From Hymenobacter lapidiphilus (lineage in GTDB: Bacteria > Bacteroidota > Bacteroidia > Cytophagales > Hymenobacteraceae), in NCBI RefSeq assembly GCF_013377885.1, contig NZ_JABKAU010000015.1, positions 47,360 through 111,359 on the forward strand: DNA of 64,000 nucleotides. Direction: 5' to 3'. Within the stretch, counting starts at the first letter, position 1. Each line of letters starts with the position of its first letter. The notes under the pieces are model-generated. The model did not search any database, had not been told where the DNA came from, and worked only from the letters and a program-made list of their open reading frames with translations. Made by a program: the position numbers and the translations under genes. This document shows, piece by piece, positions 12,689-21,108 of this stretch.

Positions 12689-14212
12689 TTACAGCTGCTC
12701 GAATATGCGCGAGAAGCTCACGGCCTCGCCGATGTAGCCGCGCAACTCCGAGATGGGCATGCGGGTCTGCTCGCGCGAGTCGCGGTGGCGTACCGTTACG
12801 GTGTCGTCTTCCAGCGTCTGGCCATCCACCACGATGCAAAAGGGCGTGCCGATGAGGTCCTGGCGGGTGTAGCGCTTACCAATGGCGTCACGCTCCTCCA
12901 TAATCACCCGAAAATCGTGGCGCAGACTGTTGAAAATTTCAGTGGCCTTTTCGGGCATGCCGTCCTTTTTCACGAGTGGGAAAATGGCGGCTTTGATTGG
13001 CGCCACGGCCGGGTGCAGCTTCAGTAGCGTACGGGTTTTAGTTTGCTGCTGCTCGCCTTCGCCCTCGGTAATGGTTTCTTCCTGGTAGGCTTGGCAGAGC
13101 GTGGCCAGGAACAGCCGGTCGGCGCCGGCCGAGGTTTCCACCACGAAGGGCACGTAGTTGCCGTAGGCCTTGCCGGTTTCGGGGTCGATGTCGGCATCGA
13201 AGTACTGCTGCTTCTTCTTGCTCAGCGCTTGGTGCTGGGTCAGGTCGAAGTCGCCGCGCGAGTGGATGCCCTCGATTTCCTTGAAGCCGAAGGGGAATTC
13301 ATACTCGATATCGACGGCGGCCTTCGCGTAGTGGGCCAGCTTTTCGTGGTCGTGGAAGCGGAGCTTTTCGGCCGGCAGGCCCATCACCTCGTGCCAGCGG
13401 CGGCGCATGGTTTTCCAGTGCGCGTACCACTCGCCTTCGGTGCCGGGGCGCACGAAGAATTGCAGCTCCATCTGCTCGAACTCCCGCATCCGGAAGATGA
13501 ACTGCCGGGCTACAATCTCGTTGCGGAAGGCCTTGCCGATCTGGGCAATGCCGAACGGCACCTTCTGGCGGGCCGACTTCTGCACGTTCAGGAAGTTGAC
13601 GAAGATGCCCTGGGCCGTTTCGGGGCGCAGGTAAATCTGGCTCGAATCTTCGGCCACCGCGCCCACCTGGGTCGAGAACATGAGGTTGAACTGGCGCACC
13701 TCGGTCCAGTTGCCGGTTTTGCTGACGGGGCACAGAATCTGCTCGTCAATAATGAGCTGCTTGACGCCGGCCAGGTCTTCGGCCGTCAGCAGGCGGCCCA
13801 TTTCGGCCAGCAGGGTTTCGGCGCGGGCTATTTCGCCGTTTTTCTCGTGCTCGGCCGCTTTGTCTTCGAGCAGCACGTCGGCGCGGTAGCGCTTCTTGCT
13901 GTCGAGGTTGTCAATCATGGGGTCCGAGAAGCCATCAACGTGGCCTGAGGCTTTCCAGGTGAGCGGGTGCATGAAAATGGCCGCATCGAGGCCCACCACG
14001 TTCTGGTGCAGCTGGGTCATGGCTTTCCACCAGAGCTGCTTGAGGTTGTTTTTGAGCTCCACGCCGTTGGGGCCGTAGTCGTACACGGCGGCCAGGCCGT
14101 CATAAATTTCCGACGACTGAAATACGAAGCCGTACTCCTTGGCGTGCGACACGATGTTGGCCAGCGTGCCTTCGGTAGTGGCCGCGGCGGCGGGTTTGGG
14201 GGCGTTGCTCAT
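12689..14212 (-). CDS. glyS: Glycyl-tRNA synthetase (homodimeric alpha2 type)
   Basis: Class II synthetase that charges tRNA-Gly, 507 aa. Motif 2 is clear: FRNEIVARQFIFRMREFEQME. Other family landmarks are DYGPNGVELKNNLKQLWW near the N-terminus, RPETAQGIFVNFLNV, and EIEGIHSRGDFDLTQHQ. I chose the ATG at 14212 (MSNAPKPAAAATTEGT). The open frame extends 37 codons upstream with unrelated basic text and runs over a probable promoter. It is the single-chain enzyme, not the GlyQ/GlyS tetramer, as expected for Bacteroidota. Confidence 0.96.
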   Translation of the reverse strand: MSNAPKPAAAATTEGTLANIVSHAKEYGFVFQSSEIYDGLAAVYDYGPNGVELKNNLKQLWWKAMTQLHQNVVGLDAAIFMHPLTWKASGHVDGFSDPMIDNLDSKKRYRADVLLEDKAAEHEKNGEIARAETLLAEMGRLLTAEDLAGVKQLIIDEQILCPVSKTGNWTEVRQFNLMFSTQVGAVAEDSSQIYLRPETAQGIFVNFLNVQKSARQKVPFGIAQIGKAFRNEIVARQFIFRMREFEQMELQFFVRPGTEGEWYAHWKTMRRRWHEVMGLPAEKLRFHDHEKLAHYAKAAVDIEYEFPFGFKEIEGIHSRGDFDLTQHQALSKKKQQYFDADIDPETGKAYGNYVPFVVETSAGADRLFLATLCQAYQEETITEGEGEQQQTKTRTLLKLHPAVAPIKAAIFPLVKKDGMPEKATEIFNSLRHDFRVIMEERDAIGKRYTRQDLIGTPFCIVVDGQTLEDDTVTVRHRDSREQTRMPISELRGYIGEAVSFSRIFEQL

Positions 14213-14266
14213 GGCAGATGCGGGGTTGAGAGGAGAGTCGTTTCGGGCAAAGCGCGTGACGACAGA

Positions 14267-14274
14267 CAAAAGTA
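14267..14274 (-). promoter_or_regulatory. Probable -7 box for glyS
   Basis: The lower strand reads TACTTTTG, fitting TAnnTTTG, 55 bases upstream of the chosen glyS ATG. It lies inside the longer open frame, which supports the shorter start. Confidence 0.5.
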
Positions 14275-14414
14275 GCCAAAGCCTCGCCCGCAACCGCACC
14301 CTGGTGCAAAACGGCTCTGCCAACGGTCAGAAGGCATGTTTCAGCCGTGGCTGGCAATCCTGCGTTTAGCACTCCAGCCAGCCAATGGGCCGGACCAGTA
14401 ACAATTTCATAATC

Positions 14415-14444
14415 TTGCCCTGCCTTAGGTGCGAAGTACCTTTG
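14415..14444 (+). promoter_or_regulatory. Promoter for the phosphate transporter gene
   Basis: A TTG at 14415-14417 is followed, after 19 bases, by TACCTTTG at 14437-14444. This matches the Bacteroidota -33/-7 pair with the usual spacing. The ATG at 14483 would have a leader of about 30 bases. Confidence 0.7.
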
Positions 14445-14482
14445 AGCCTGTTTTTCCCTATTTCTCACCCAACTACTCCCTT

Positions 14483-15889
14483 ATGTTCGGCTTAGAGCCT
14501 CATGTGCTGCTGCTACTGGCTGCATGCCTAATAGCAGCCTGCGCCTTCGAATTCGTGAATGGCTTCCACGACACGGCCAACGCCGTGGCCACGGTCATCT
14601 ACACGAATGCCCTGCGCCCCTGGGTGGCCGTTATCTGGTCGGCATTCTGGAACTTCATCGGCGTACTCACCGGCGGCGTGGCCGTGGCCATGGGCATTGT
14701 GTATCTGCTGCCCGTTGAAAGCCTCGTAGATGGCAACGTGTACCACGGCATTGCCATGGTGGGTGCGCTCATCATCGGGGCCATTATCTGGAACATCGGC
14801 ACTTGGTACTACGGCCTGCCCTCGTCGTCGTCGCACGCGCTTATCGGCTCCATTCTGGGTGTGGGTATTGCCTACAGCTTTCTGCCCGGCGTAACCAATT
14901 CGGGTGTGAACTGGGGTAAAGCCGGCGAAACCGGTATAGCCCTTCTCCTTGGCCCAGCCTTCGGTTTCACGCTCACCATTCTGCTCATGTTCCTGCTTCG
15001 GCGGACGATTAACAATAAATCCATCTTTAAAGAGCCGCATAAGCACAAGCCACCACCGCTCTGGATCCGGCTGATTCTGGTAGTTACCTGTACGCTGGTG
15101 AGCTACTTCCACGGCTCGAACGATGGCCAGAAGGGCGTAGGCCTGATTATGCTCATCCTCATCGGCATCGTACCCACCTATTTCGCCCTCGACCACACCA
15201 AAAACCCGCTCGATATGCGCGATTCGCTGGTACGGGTAGAGCAGGTGATGAGCCGCGTAAACGTACCTGAGCTAAGCCAGGCCGAACAGAAAACGGTGAC
15301 CGAAATCAGGGTGCAGACCAATGCCCTTGACCGTATTTTCGAAGGCAAGACCAAGGTCGAGCAGATTCCGCAGTCCGACCGTTTTGAAATCCGCAAGGCC
15401 ATTCTGTTGCTTTCCAACCGCGCCAAGCTCATCCAGGACAGCGACAAAGTACGCTTGAGCACCCGCGACCGACAGACGCTTGATGACGGGTTGAAAGGCC
15501 TCAAGTCGTTTACCGATTACGCCCCGACCTGGGTATTCATCATCGTGTCGCTGTCGTTGGGCGTGGGCACGATGGTAGGCTGGCAGCGCATCGTGAAAAC
15601 CATTGGCGAGCGTATCGGCAAGGAGCACCTTAGCTACGCACAAGGCGCTTCCTCCGAGCTGGTAGCCGCCTCCATGATTGGCATCAGCTCGGCGCTGGGT
15701 TTTGCGGCTTCTACTACCCACGTGCTCACCTCGTCGATTGCGGGTAGCATGGTGGCCAGCCGGGGCGTGAAGAACGTGAACCCTGTAATGGTGCGCAACA
15801 TTGCCCTGGCCTGGGTGCTCACGCTGCCCGTAACCATGACGCTCTCGGGCCTGCTGTTTCTGCTATTTCGCGCCATTATGCCGAGCTAA
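14483..15889 (+). CDS. PiT-family inorganic phosphate transporter
   Basis: A 468-aa cation-symport phosphate permease in the inner membrane. The two inverted PiT signatures are present: FVNGFHDTANAVATVI near the N-terminus and YFHGSNDGQKGVGL in the middle, with about ten hydrophobic helices around them. A hydrophilic loop of roughly 120 residues (about 245-365) separates the halves and holds helical text, as in many Bacteroidota PiT proteins. I used the ATG at 14483 (MFGLEPHVLL). The in-frame ATG at 14429 lies upstream of the -7 box and is unlikely. No phoU-like gene is adjacent. Confidence 0.93.
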   Translation: MFGLEPHVLLLLAACLIAACAFEFVNGFHDTANAVATVIYTNALRPWVAVIWSAFWNFIGVLTGGVAVAMGIVYLLPVESLVDGNVYHGIAMVGALIIGAIIWNIGTWYYGLPSSSSHALIGSILGVGIAYSFLPGVTNSGVNWGKAGETGIALLLGPAFGFTLTILLMFLLRRTINNKSIFKEPHKHKPPPLWIRLILVVTCTLVSYFHGSNDGQKGVGLIMLILIGIVPTYFALDHTKNPLDMRDSLVRVEQVMSRVNVPELSQAEQKTVTEIRVQTNALDRIFEGKTKVEQIPQSDRFEIRKAILLLSNRAKLIQDSDKVRLSTRDRQTLDDGLKGLKSFTDYAPTWVFIIVSLSLGVGTMVGWQRIVKTIGERIGKEHLSYAQGASSELVAASMIGISSALGFAASTTHVLTSSIAGSMVASRGVKNVNPVMVRNIALAWVLTLPVTMTLSGLLFLLFRAIMPS

Positions 15890-15917
15890 TTTACTTAGTA
15901 GTATCCTGGAATAAGAT

Positions 15918-15952
15918 AAAAAGCCGCTCCGAATTTCGGAGCGGCTTTTTTG
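15918..15952 (+). terminator. Intrinsic terminator after the phosphate transporter gene
   Basis: AAAAGCCGCTCCGAA pairs with TTCGGAGCGGCTTTT and ends in a T-run, 29 bases after the stop codon. Confidence 0.9.
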
Positions 15953-16042
15953 CTGAATAGCTGTTTTTCAGCCTAGTGTCAGAATGGGGCAACTGTCCCA
16001 AAACTGTTTACTAAAGCGGTGAAAATACGGTAAATGAAGAAG

Positions 16043-16085
16043 TTATCAACTTATCAACAGCTAAAAACCTAATTTTTGTGGATAA
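16043..16085. other. Outlying DnaA-box cluster
   Basis: TTATCAACT (16043) and TTATCAACA (16051) overlap head to tail, followed by a perfect TGTGGATAA (16077-16085, lower-strand TTATCCACA). It lies about 1.4 kb left of the main candidate origin, just beyond the 3' end of the acidic unknown gene. It could be an accessory DnaA-binding site. Confidence 0.5.
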
Positions 16086-16092
16086 CTGCGGC

Positions 16093-16575
16093 TTAAGAGG
16101 GCCACTGCACCTCTAAATCCTCATCGATGAAGACGCCGAAGTTGACGAACTGCATCTCCTCATCTTCGAAATACATGTCAATCATTTCCTTTTCGTAGGA
16201 AATACGCATCTCCCCGGTGTCCATTTTCTCAATTTCGCTGTGCTCGTGGCCGTGGCGCTGCATCAGCTCCTGAATCTGCTCGGGGGTGCGGCCATGAATG
16301 GCTTCCCCGTAGAGGCGGATACCGGGGTGGTCGGTTTCGATGCAGCTCAGGCGGTAGTCGTCTTCGCGGTCGAAGTAAAGCGAGTAGCCTTCGTCGAGGT
16401 AGTTCCAGGCCTGGTGCTCGAACTCGTCGTCATCTTCCGACTCTTCAATCTCCTCGGGCTCGCCCATCAGCGAGCGAACCTCGTCCTGGGAAGCGCCGAA
16501 CTTGAGCGGGCCCATGCCGATGCCGAGGCGGATTTCATGTTCGTCGGTGCTGGATGGTTGGGCGGGGGTTTGCAT
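16093..16575 (-). CDS. Acidic protein of unknown function
   Basis: A 160-aa protein very rich in Asp and Glu. I see no signal peptide or membrane segment, so it is probably cytoplasmic. Residues 16-40 read IRLGIGMGPLKFGASQDEVRSLMGE, the GxxxFGxSxxEVxxLxG pattern found in many small, poorly characterised bacterial proteins. The rest alternates short strands with acidic stretches. No enzymatic motif is visible. A TACCTTTG box lies 116 bases upstream. It sits beside the candidate origin, but nothing in it suggests a replication role. Confidence 0.65.
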   Translation of the reverse strand: MQTPAQPSSTDEHEIRLGIGMGPLKFGASQDEVRSLMGEPEEIEESEDDDEFEHQAWNYLDEGYSLYFDREDDYRLSCIETDHPGIRLYGEAIHGRTPEQIQELMQRHGHEHSEIEKMDTGEMRISYEKEMIDMYFEDEEMQFVNFGVFIDEDLEVQWPS

Positions 16576-16690
16576 GGTATCTAGGGAAAAGGGGGGTGAA
16601 AGTTTTTGGCTGTTGGCTGGTAGCTGTTCGCTTTTGGTCTGGCGAAAACGCTAACGAACGAATTCAGATGTACTCAGCCTTTCGGTGGCT

Positions 16691-16698
16691 CAAAGGTA
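16691..16698 (-). promoter_or_regulatory. -7 box upstream of the acidic unknown gene
   Basis: The lower strand reads TACCTTTG, with no other minus-strand gene between it and the ATG at 16575. The leader (about 110 bases) contains AGCTG/TAGCTG repeat text at 16608-16635. Confidence 0.5.
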
Positions 16699-16812
16699 AG
16701 GCGAACCAGTGTTCCGGCTTATATGCGCTTGTTCAGTAACTGTATTACCACTGTACTACGGCTAAAACGACAAAAGCTATTAGCTAACAGTTCTCAGCTT
16801 GAAGCTTAAAAT

Positions 16813-17304
16813 CTACTTGCCGTAGCGCTCCTGGAATTCGGCACGCTGCTCCTGGTAATCGGGGTGGGCGCGGGCTTCGTCCCACTTGGCCTTGAAGATG
16901 GCGGCCGATTCGGCTTTTACGGGGTCTTCGGGGGCGCGGGGCAGCTCGGCGCGGCCGTGGGCACCGCTCTGGCCCTTTTTGTCGTCGGGCACGGGGCCGT
17001 CGTACTTTTTGCCCCCGCGGTGGTTGGCGTAGCGCCGGGCACGGGTGTAGCCCATCTGCAGAAACTTGCGGGCCATGTCGGCGCCCACAAAGTCGTGGGC
17101 CTTCAGGTAGGCCTCAAACAGCCCGTAAATGGTACCGGCCGACTCCTGGGCCACCTCGGGCGTCCGGAAGCGCCAGTGGGGCAGAATCTCGCCTTTATAG
17201 GGCTGCACCAGCAGTACCCCCTGCTCGCCCTTGCCCACCCGATACAGTTCGGGGTGAAGGCGGAAATCCACGGCAGCGAAATCGAGGTCGTAGTCGAAGG
17301 GCAT
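16813..17304 (-). CDS. DUF4385 family protein
   Basis: A 163-aa protein whose central text matches my memory of DUF4385: FDYDLDFAAVDFRLHPELYR, QGVLLVQPYKGEILPHWRF and ARKFLQMGYTRARRYAN. The function of the family is unknown. The C-terminal half is Lys/Arg-rich and ends in helical text (KAKWDEARAHPDYQEQRAEF). I chose the ATG at 17304 (MPFDYDLDF). The frame is open 81 codons further upstream, but that stretch includes a hairpin (about 17430-17475), a perfect DnaA box and an AT-rich tract, so it is not coding. It borders the candidate oriC on the left. Confidence 0.8.
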   Translation of the reverse strand: MPFDYDLDFAAVDFRLHPELYRVGKGEQGVLLVQPYKGEILPHWRFRTPEVAQESAGTIYGLFEAYLKAHDFVGADMARKFLQMGYTRARRYANHRGGKKYDGPVPDDKKGQSGAHGRAELPRAPEDPVKAESAAIFKAKWDEARAHPDYQEQRAEFQERYGK

Positions 17305-17485
17305 AGGCGGCGGCCGGGCAACCGCCGGCAGGGAGTAACGCCCTGTATACGCGGCTTCGCTCGGCGGGGCTGCCCCAGTTGCGGCGAAACTCGCAAATTC
17401 GGCCGTAGTGGTGTTGCGCCGACCGGCTCCAGCTTCCTGCCCTGCTCCGACCAGGGTGCAGGGCAGGAAGCCGGAGCCGGCCTGC

Positions 17486-18003
17486 TTATCCACAAGCTTA
17501 ATAACTTTTGAAAAACATTTTTTTAAATAAATCTTTTTAATCCCCATCGTTAGGGCTGTTGATAAGTGGATAAGAAAAGAAGGTTATCCACGGTCGGGAT
17601 AACATGTGTACAAGACCAGACTTATCCACCGTCTGCCAACAGGGTATGTGGATAATAAGTAGCTTGTTTACAGGCGATTAATTGAGTTTTTCACAATCCA
17701 CAGGACTTATCCCGATATCCACAATCCACAGCCCGGGACCGATGTGGATTGTGGGAATTTCAGGGGATAGTTATCCACCCTTATCCACCACCCCCCTAGT
17801 GGAAAACAGGGCTGTCGGGGCGGTCAGACTACCAAAAAAAGATGTCCGCAACTTCTCCACGCATTATCCCCATGTTTCCCCACCATTATCCACAGGTTAT
17901 GCGTGCAGGCACTGCATACGTGGAAAACTATGTGGATTAGCGCTGGCCGGGGGTGGCAAAAAGCCACTGACAGCATCCAGCCGTTGTTTTGCGCTGTGGA
18001 TAT
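17486..18003. other. Candidate chromosomal replication origin (oriC)
   Basis: This gene-free stretch holds three perfect DnaA boxes (TTATCCACA): 17486-17494 (+), 17647-17655 (-) and 17886-17894 (+). At least nine one-mismatch boxes accompany them, at 17557, 17565, 17584, 17622, 17715, 17771, 17781, 17931 and 17995. An AT-rich tract at about 17497-17541 next to the first box is a natural unwinding element. mnmG, a classical oriC neighbour in many bacteria, lies about 3.3 kb away. The whole 17305-18252 interval shows no credible gene. The open frame at 17682-18299 (+) is made largely of box text and ends inside the neighbouring lipoprotein gene. Confidence 0.8.
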
Positions 18004-18175
18004 CTTTCAGGCCTGCTCCCTATATAGCGCGAAATAGGATTATGGATAGCCGGCAGCCTATCGGAAGCCAACGGACCTCATTGCCCGACTTGGGGCAGCA
18101 GCTACGCCAACCCTACCGGAAGGCTTACATGGCCTGCGGAACAGCAATGCGGCCTGCGTACTTCGGCCTGCCTGT

Positions 18176-18236
18176 CCCGCCCCAACGCAAAAGCCCGAAT
18201 CCGGAGGACGGATTCGGGCTTTTGCGTTGGGGCGGG
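18176..18236 (-). terminator. Very long perfect hairpin terminator
   Basis: Arms 18176-18203 and 18209-18236 are 28 bases each and perfectly complementary, with a 5-base loop. It starts 16 bases after the stop of the Ig-like lipoprotein gene and includes an AAAAGCCCG/CGGGCTTTT stem. It probably ends that transcript and shields the origin from read-through. Confidence 0.85.
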
Positions 18237-18252
18237 GTCGCAGAGGGCAGCG

Positions 18253-19875
18253 TCAGAAGCTCAGGGTTTCTACGTTGTCGAAGTTCGAGCGAATGGTGAG
18301 GGGCTTGGGGAAGAGGAAAACCGGCTCGGGCGCGGCCTTAAGATCCGGGTCGCCGCCCTGCCAGCGGCCGTCCTGGTTGCCGTCGATGAGCACGCGCAGG
18401 CGGTAGGTGGCGGGCGTGAGGTTGTCGAAACGGTAGCTGCCTTTGGGCGAGTCGAGCAGCTGGAGCACCAAGCCTTTTTCGTCGAGCAGCTGCACCCAGT
18501 AGCGCTTGGCCGTGGTCTGGATGGGGCCGCTGAGCGTGCCGGTCGTGGTTTGCTCGACTACGCGCAGCTTGAGCGGCTGTAGCCCCAGCGGCCGGCCCGT
18601 GATGCTCTGGATGGCGGTGCTGTCGAGTTGCAGCGTTACGGTTTTCCGGGCCTTGGTGTCGAGGGTAAGGGCCAGCGTGGTGCGGTCGGGGCTGAGGCTG
18701 CCATCCTGAGGCAGGCGTAGCGGCCGGCGCTTCAGTGAGTCTTCTACCAGCGTACCAATGGGCTTCTTGGGGTCGAACCGGATGGGTTCGGTGAAAACGA
18801 ATTTCACCTGACCCTGGCGGTACACTTCCCTGGGGCTGCCCTCTACGGTATAGGCCGGCACCGGCTTGGGGGCCTTGGGCGGGGGCTCGGCAAACTTCAC
18901 GGCAATGGTGTCGCGGGCCACGTTGCCGGCGCTGTCGGTGGCGGCCAGCAGGTAGCGACCTTCGGTGAGGGCAGCCGTGCGGTACAGAACGGCCGTGCGA
19001 TTACGCTCGGTGAGTTGCACGGCCTCCTGCAGGGCCGCTGGCGGCGTGGCGGCGCTGCCCAACGGCGCGAGCGTGGCCGTCAGCAGGCCCTCGTTGTAGC
19101 TAATGCGCTGGTCGGTAGGCGCGTTTTTCTGGGTCGTGATGAGCGGGCGTCGGCTGTCGGGCTTGGTTAGGACGAAGCGCAATGTGTCGGGCGTAGGGCC
19201 CACGGTCAGCAGCTCGCCGCCGGGCCGGTAGGCTACGGCCTCGGGCTCCTCATAGCGGTTCGTCTGGTTCTTGTCGGCCAGCGCGTAGGCGCGGTAGCGG
19301 CCTTCCTTCAGGTAGCGGAACGCAAAATCCCCCTGCTTGTCGGTGCGGGCCAGGTAGGTAGGTACGCCCCGCTTGATATCCGAGGTATCGGCCTCGGGGT
19401 AAAGCAGCACCGAAACCCCCTCGGCCGGCTGCTGGCTCAGCAGGCCCACCACGCTGCCCCGCACCGCGCCCGAATCGAGCTGGGCCCCGGTGCTGAAGCT
19501 GACCGACACGTTGGCCGCCTTGTTCTTCTCGGTGATGTCGCTAATGGCGTCGCCGAAGTTGAACGAGTAGGTGGTATTGGGCCGGAAGGGCTGCTCGAAG
19601 GTAAGCGTAACAGACGTGCGGTCTTCCCGGATTTTGTAGGTGTTGGCCGGGTCGAGTACCGGGGCTACGAGCAGGTTCTTGGCCAAATCCGTCAGCTGCA
19701 CCTGCTCCGAAAACTCCAGCCGGATGCTCTGCCCCGTTACGTTGCGGGCACCGTTGGCAGGTGTGGCGCTGATGAGCTTGGGTAGCGTAGTGTCGCGGGC
19801 ACCGCCCTCGGGCGAGCTGATGGCCGCGCAGCTACCCAGGGTTCCGGCCGTAATCAGAAGGAAAGCTATGCGCAT
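18253..19875 (-). CDS. Ig-like (Big_5) domain lipoprotein
   Basis: A 540-aa envelope lipoprotein. The ATG at 19875 gives MRIAFLLITAGTLGSC, a short signal peptide with lipobox LGSC. An in-frame ATG 19 codons upstream would bury this signal. Residues after the lipobox read SSPEGGARDTTLPKLIS then TPANGARNVTG, the usual start of a Big_5 Ig-like fold in Bacteroidota. Later text resembles carboxypeptidase-regulatory-like beta-sandwich modules (GDFAFRYLKEGRYRAYALAD, GSYRFDNLTPATYRLRVLID). The C-terminus contains an acidic DGNQDGRW turn. It is the last gene of the co-directional block beginning at 28625. The precise role is unknown; surface or periplasmic display is inferred. Confidence 0.82.
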   Translation of the reverse strand: MRIAFLLITAGTLGSCAAISSPEGGARDTTLPKLISATPANGARNVTGQSIRLEFSEQVQLTDLAKNLLVAPVLDPANTYKIREDRTSVTLTFEQPFRPNTTYSFNFGDAISDITEKNKAANVSVSFSTGAQLDSGAVRGSVVGLLSQQPAEGVSVLLYPEADTSDIKRGVPTYLARTDKQGDFAFRYLKEGRYRAYALADKNQTNRYEEPEAVAYRPGGELLTVGPTPDTLRFVLTKPDSRRPLITTQKNAPTDQRISYNEGLLTATLAPLGSAATPPAALQEAVQLTERNRTAVLYRTAALTEGRYLLAATDSAGNVARDTIAVKFAEPPPKAPKPVPAYTVEGSPREVYRQGQVKFVFTEPIRFDPKKPIGTLVEDSLKRRPLRLPQDGSLSPDRTTLALTLDTKARKTVTLQLDSTAIQSITGRPLGLQPLKLRVVEQTTTGTLSGPIQTTAKRYWVQLLDEKGLVLQLLDSPKGSYRFDNLTPATYRLRVLIDGNQDGRWQGGDPDLKAAPEPVFLFPKPLTIRSNFDNVETLSF

Positions 19876-19935
19876 TGCAGGGTGTGCAGATTGAAAAAAG
19901 TACGCGGATTGTGGAAACGAGGAAGGGGGCAACTA

Positions 19936-20061
19936 ATTGCAGCTAACGCTACTGTCATGCTGAGCGCAGCCGAAGTATCTCTACCGCTTCGTTGAACGAG
20001 TGCTGCGAAGCGGTAGAGATGCTTCGGCTGCGCTCAGCATGACAGTAGCGTTAGCTGCAAT
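19936..20061. repeat. Family A intergenic palindrome, copy 3 (56-bp arms)
   Basis: Arms 19936-19991 and 20006-20061 pair with a single mismatch and a 14-base loop. The outer 18 bases of each arm (ATTGCAGCTAACGCTACT and its complement) are not seen in other copies. The core, GTCATGCTGAGCGCAGC then ATCTCTACCGCTTCG, is shared. Confidence 0.92.
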
Positions 20062-20089
20062 GGCTTTCTGCTTTAGCCACCCCCCTCCC

Positions 20090-20983
20090 CTACCGCTTGC
20101 GGGCTACGTACATCACGCTGCTGTATTGGCCCTCGTGGCGGGCCGCGTACTGGTTGGAGTTATAACCGGTCTTCAGAACCGAGAGCAGGCCACCGCGCTG
20201 GTTGCCCCGGTGCTTTTCGCTGAGCATGCTTACATAGTAGGCATCCAGCGGCATGGGCAGTTCCTGCTCCACCTGCAGCCGGTGCTTCTTAAGCAGCAGC
20301 TTCATGGTTTTCGGGCTGAAATGGTAGAGATGCCGCGGCACATCGTAGGCGGCCCAGTCGGGACCGTAGTGCTGGGCGTCGAGGCTCTCTACGTTGGGTA
20401 CGGCAATAACCAGCGTGCCGCCGGGCCGCAGCAACCGGATGAGCTGCCTGAGCGTGTCGTTGAGCTCGTGCACGTGTTCGAGCACGTGCCAGAGCGTAAT
20501 GGCATCAAACGAAGCCTCCTGAAAATCGACCAGCCCGGCCCGGCCAATAGGCTGGCCCACCCGCCGGCTGGCCTCCTCGCGGGCTCCGGGGTTGGGCTCC
20601 CAGCCAGCCACCTGCCAGCCATCGGCCTTGGCGGCCGCCAGAAAGTGGCCCGTACCGCAGCCATAATCAAAGAGCTTGCCCCTGGCCGGCACCAGCTTAT
20701 TAAGCAGGGCCACCTTGCGGCGCATGGTAAACACCCGCGCCACTTTGTACGCCTGGTTGATAAGTCCGCCCGCCCCGCTGTTGTGCGACACGTACTCCTC
20801 CGACTCGTAATAACGCCCGATATGAGCTGCATCCGGCCGGGGGTTGGTGAACTGGAACGTGCAGGCCGCGCACTGCTGAATGGCGAAACTCTCGTGGCTC
20901 ACCGACCTATCCTCCACCACCAGCTTGTTGCGCAGCTCCGTTTTGCCGCACACCGGGCAGGTATCCAAACGCTCGTAAATCAC
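20090..20983 (-). CDS. Class I SAM-dependent methyltransferase with N-terminal zinc ribbon
   Basis: A 297-aa probable cytoplasmic methyltransferase. Two CxxC pairs (Cys9/Cys12 and Cys38/Cys41) form a likely zinc ribbon. The SAM-binding motif I is KLFDYGCGTGHFL (about 105-117), the following acidic residue lies in VAGWEPNPGA, and a motif-IV-like stretch reads FDAITLWHVLEHV. The C-terminal FSPKTMKLLLKKH text is typical of Methyltransf_11/23 proteins that modify sugars or lipids. The substrate is unknown. It follows mnmG in the same direction, with palindrome copy 4 in the 279-base gap. Confidence 0.88.
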   Translation of the reverse strand: MIYERLDTCPVCGKTELRNKLVVEDRSVSHESFAIQQCAACTFQFTNPRPDAAHIGRYYESEEYVSHNSGAGGLINQAYKVARVFTMRRKVALLNKLVPARGKLFDYGCGTGHFLAAAKADGWQVAGWEPNPGAREEASRRVGQPIGRAGLVDFQEASFDAITLWHVLEHVHELNDTLRQLIRLLRPGGTLVIAVPNVESLDAQHYGPDWAAYDVPRHLYHFSPKTMKLLLKKHRLQVEQELPMPLDAYYVSMLSEKHRGNQRGGLLSVLKTGYNSNQYAARHEGQYSSVMYVARKR

Positions 20984-21108
20984 TTATTCTCGCTGATTAG
21001 GTTGATTTCGCTGAGTACAACAACCGGGTTGGGTCTGGGTGTCAGCCGTAAGACGAAGGTACAAAACCAAAACGGCCGCCTAGTGGGGACTGAAAGAACA
21101 GCTAACAT

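Noticed and set aside
17682..18299. A 205-codon plus-strand frame over the DnaA boxes
   Set aside because: It runs through the DnaA-box cluster and a long hairpin and into the opposite gene; the translation is a mosaic of Ser/Pro/Arg without structure.
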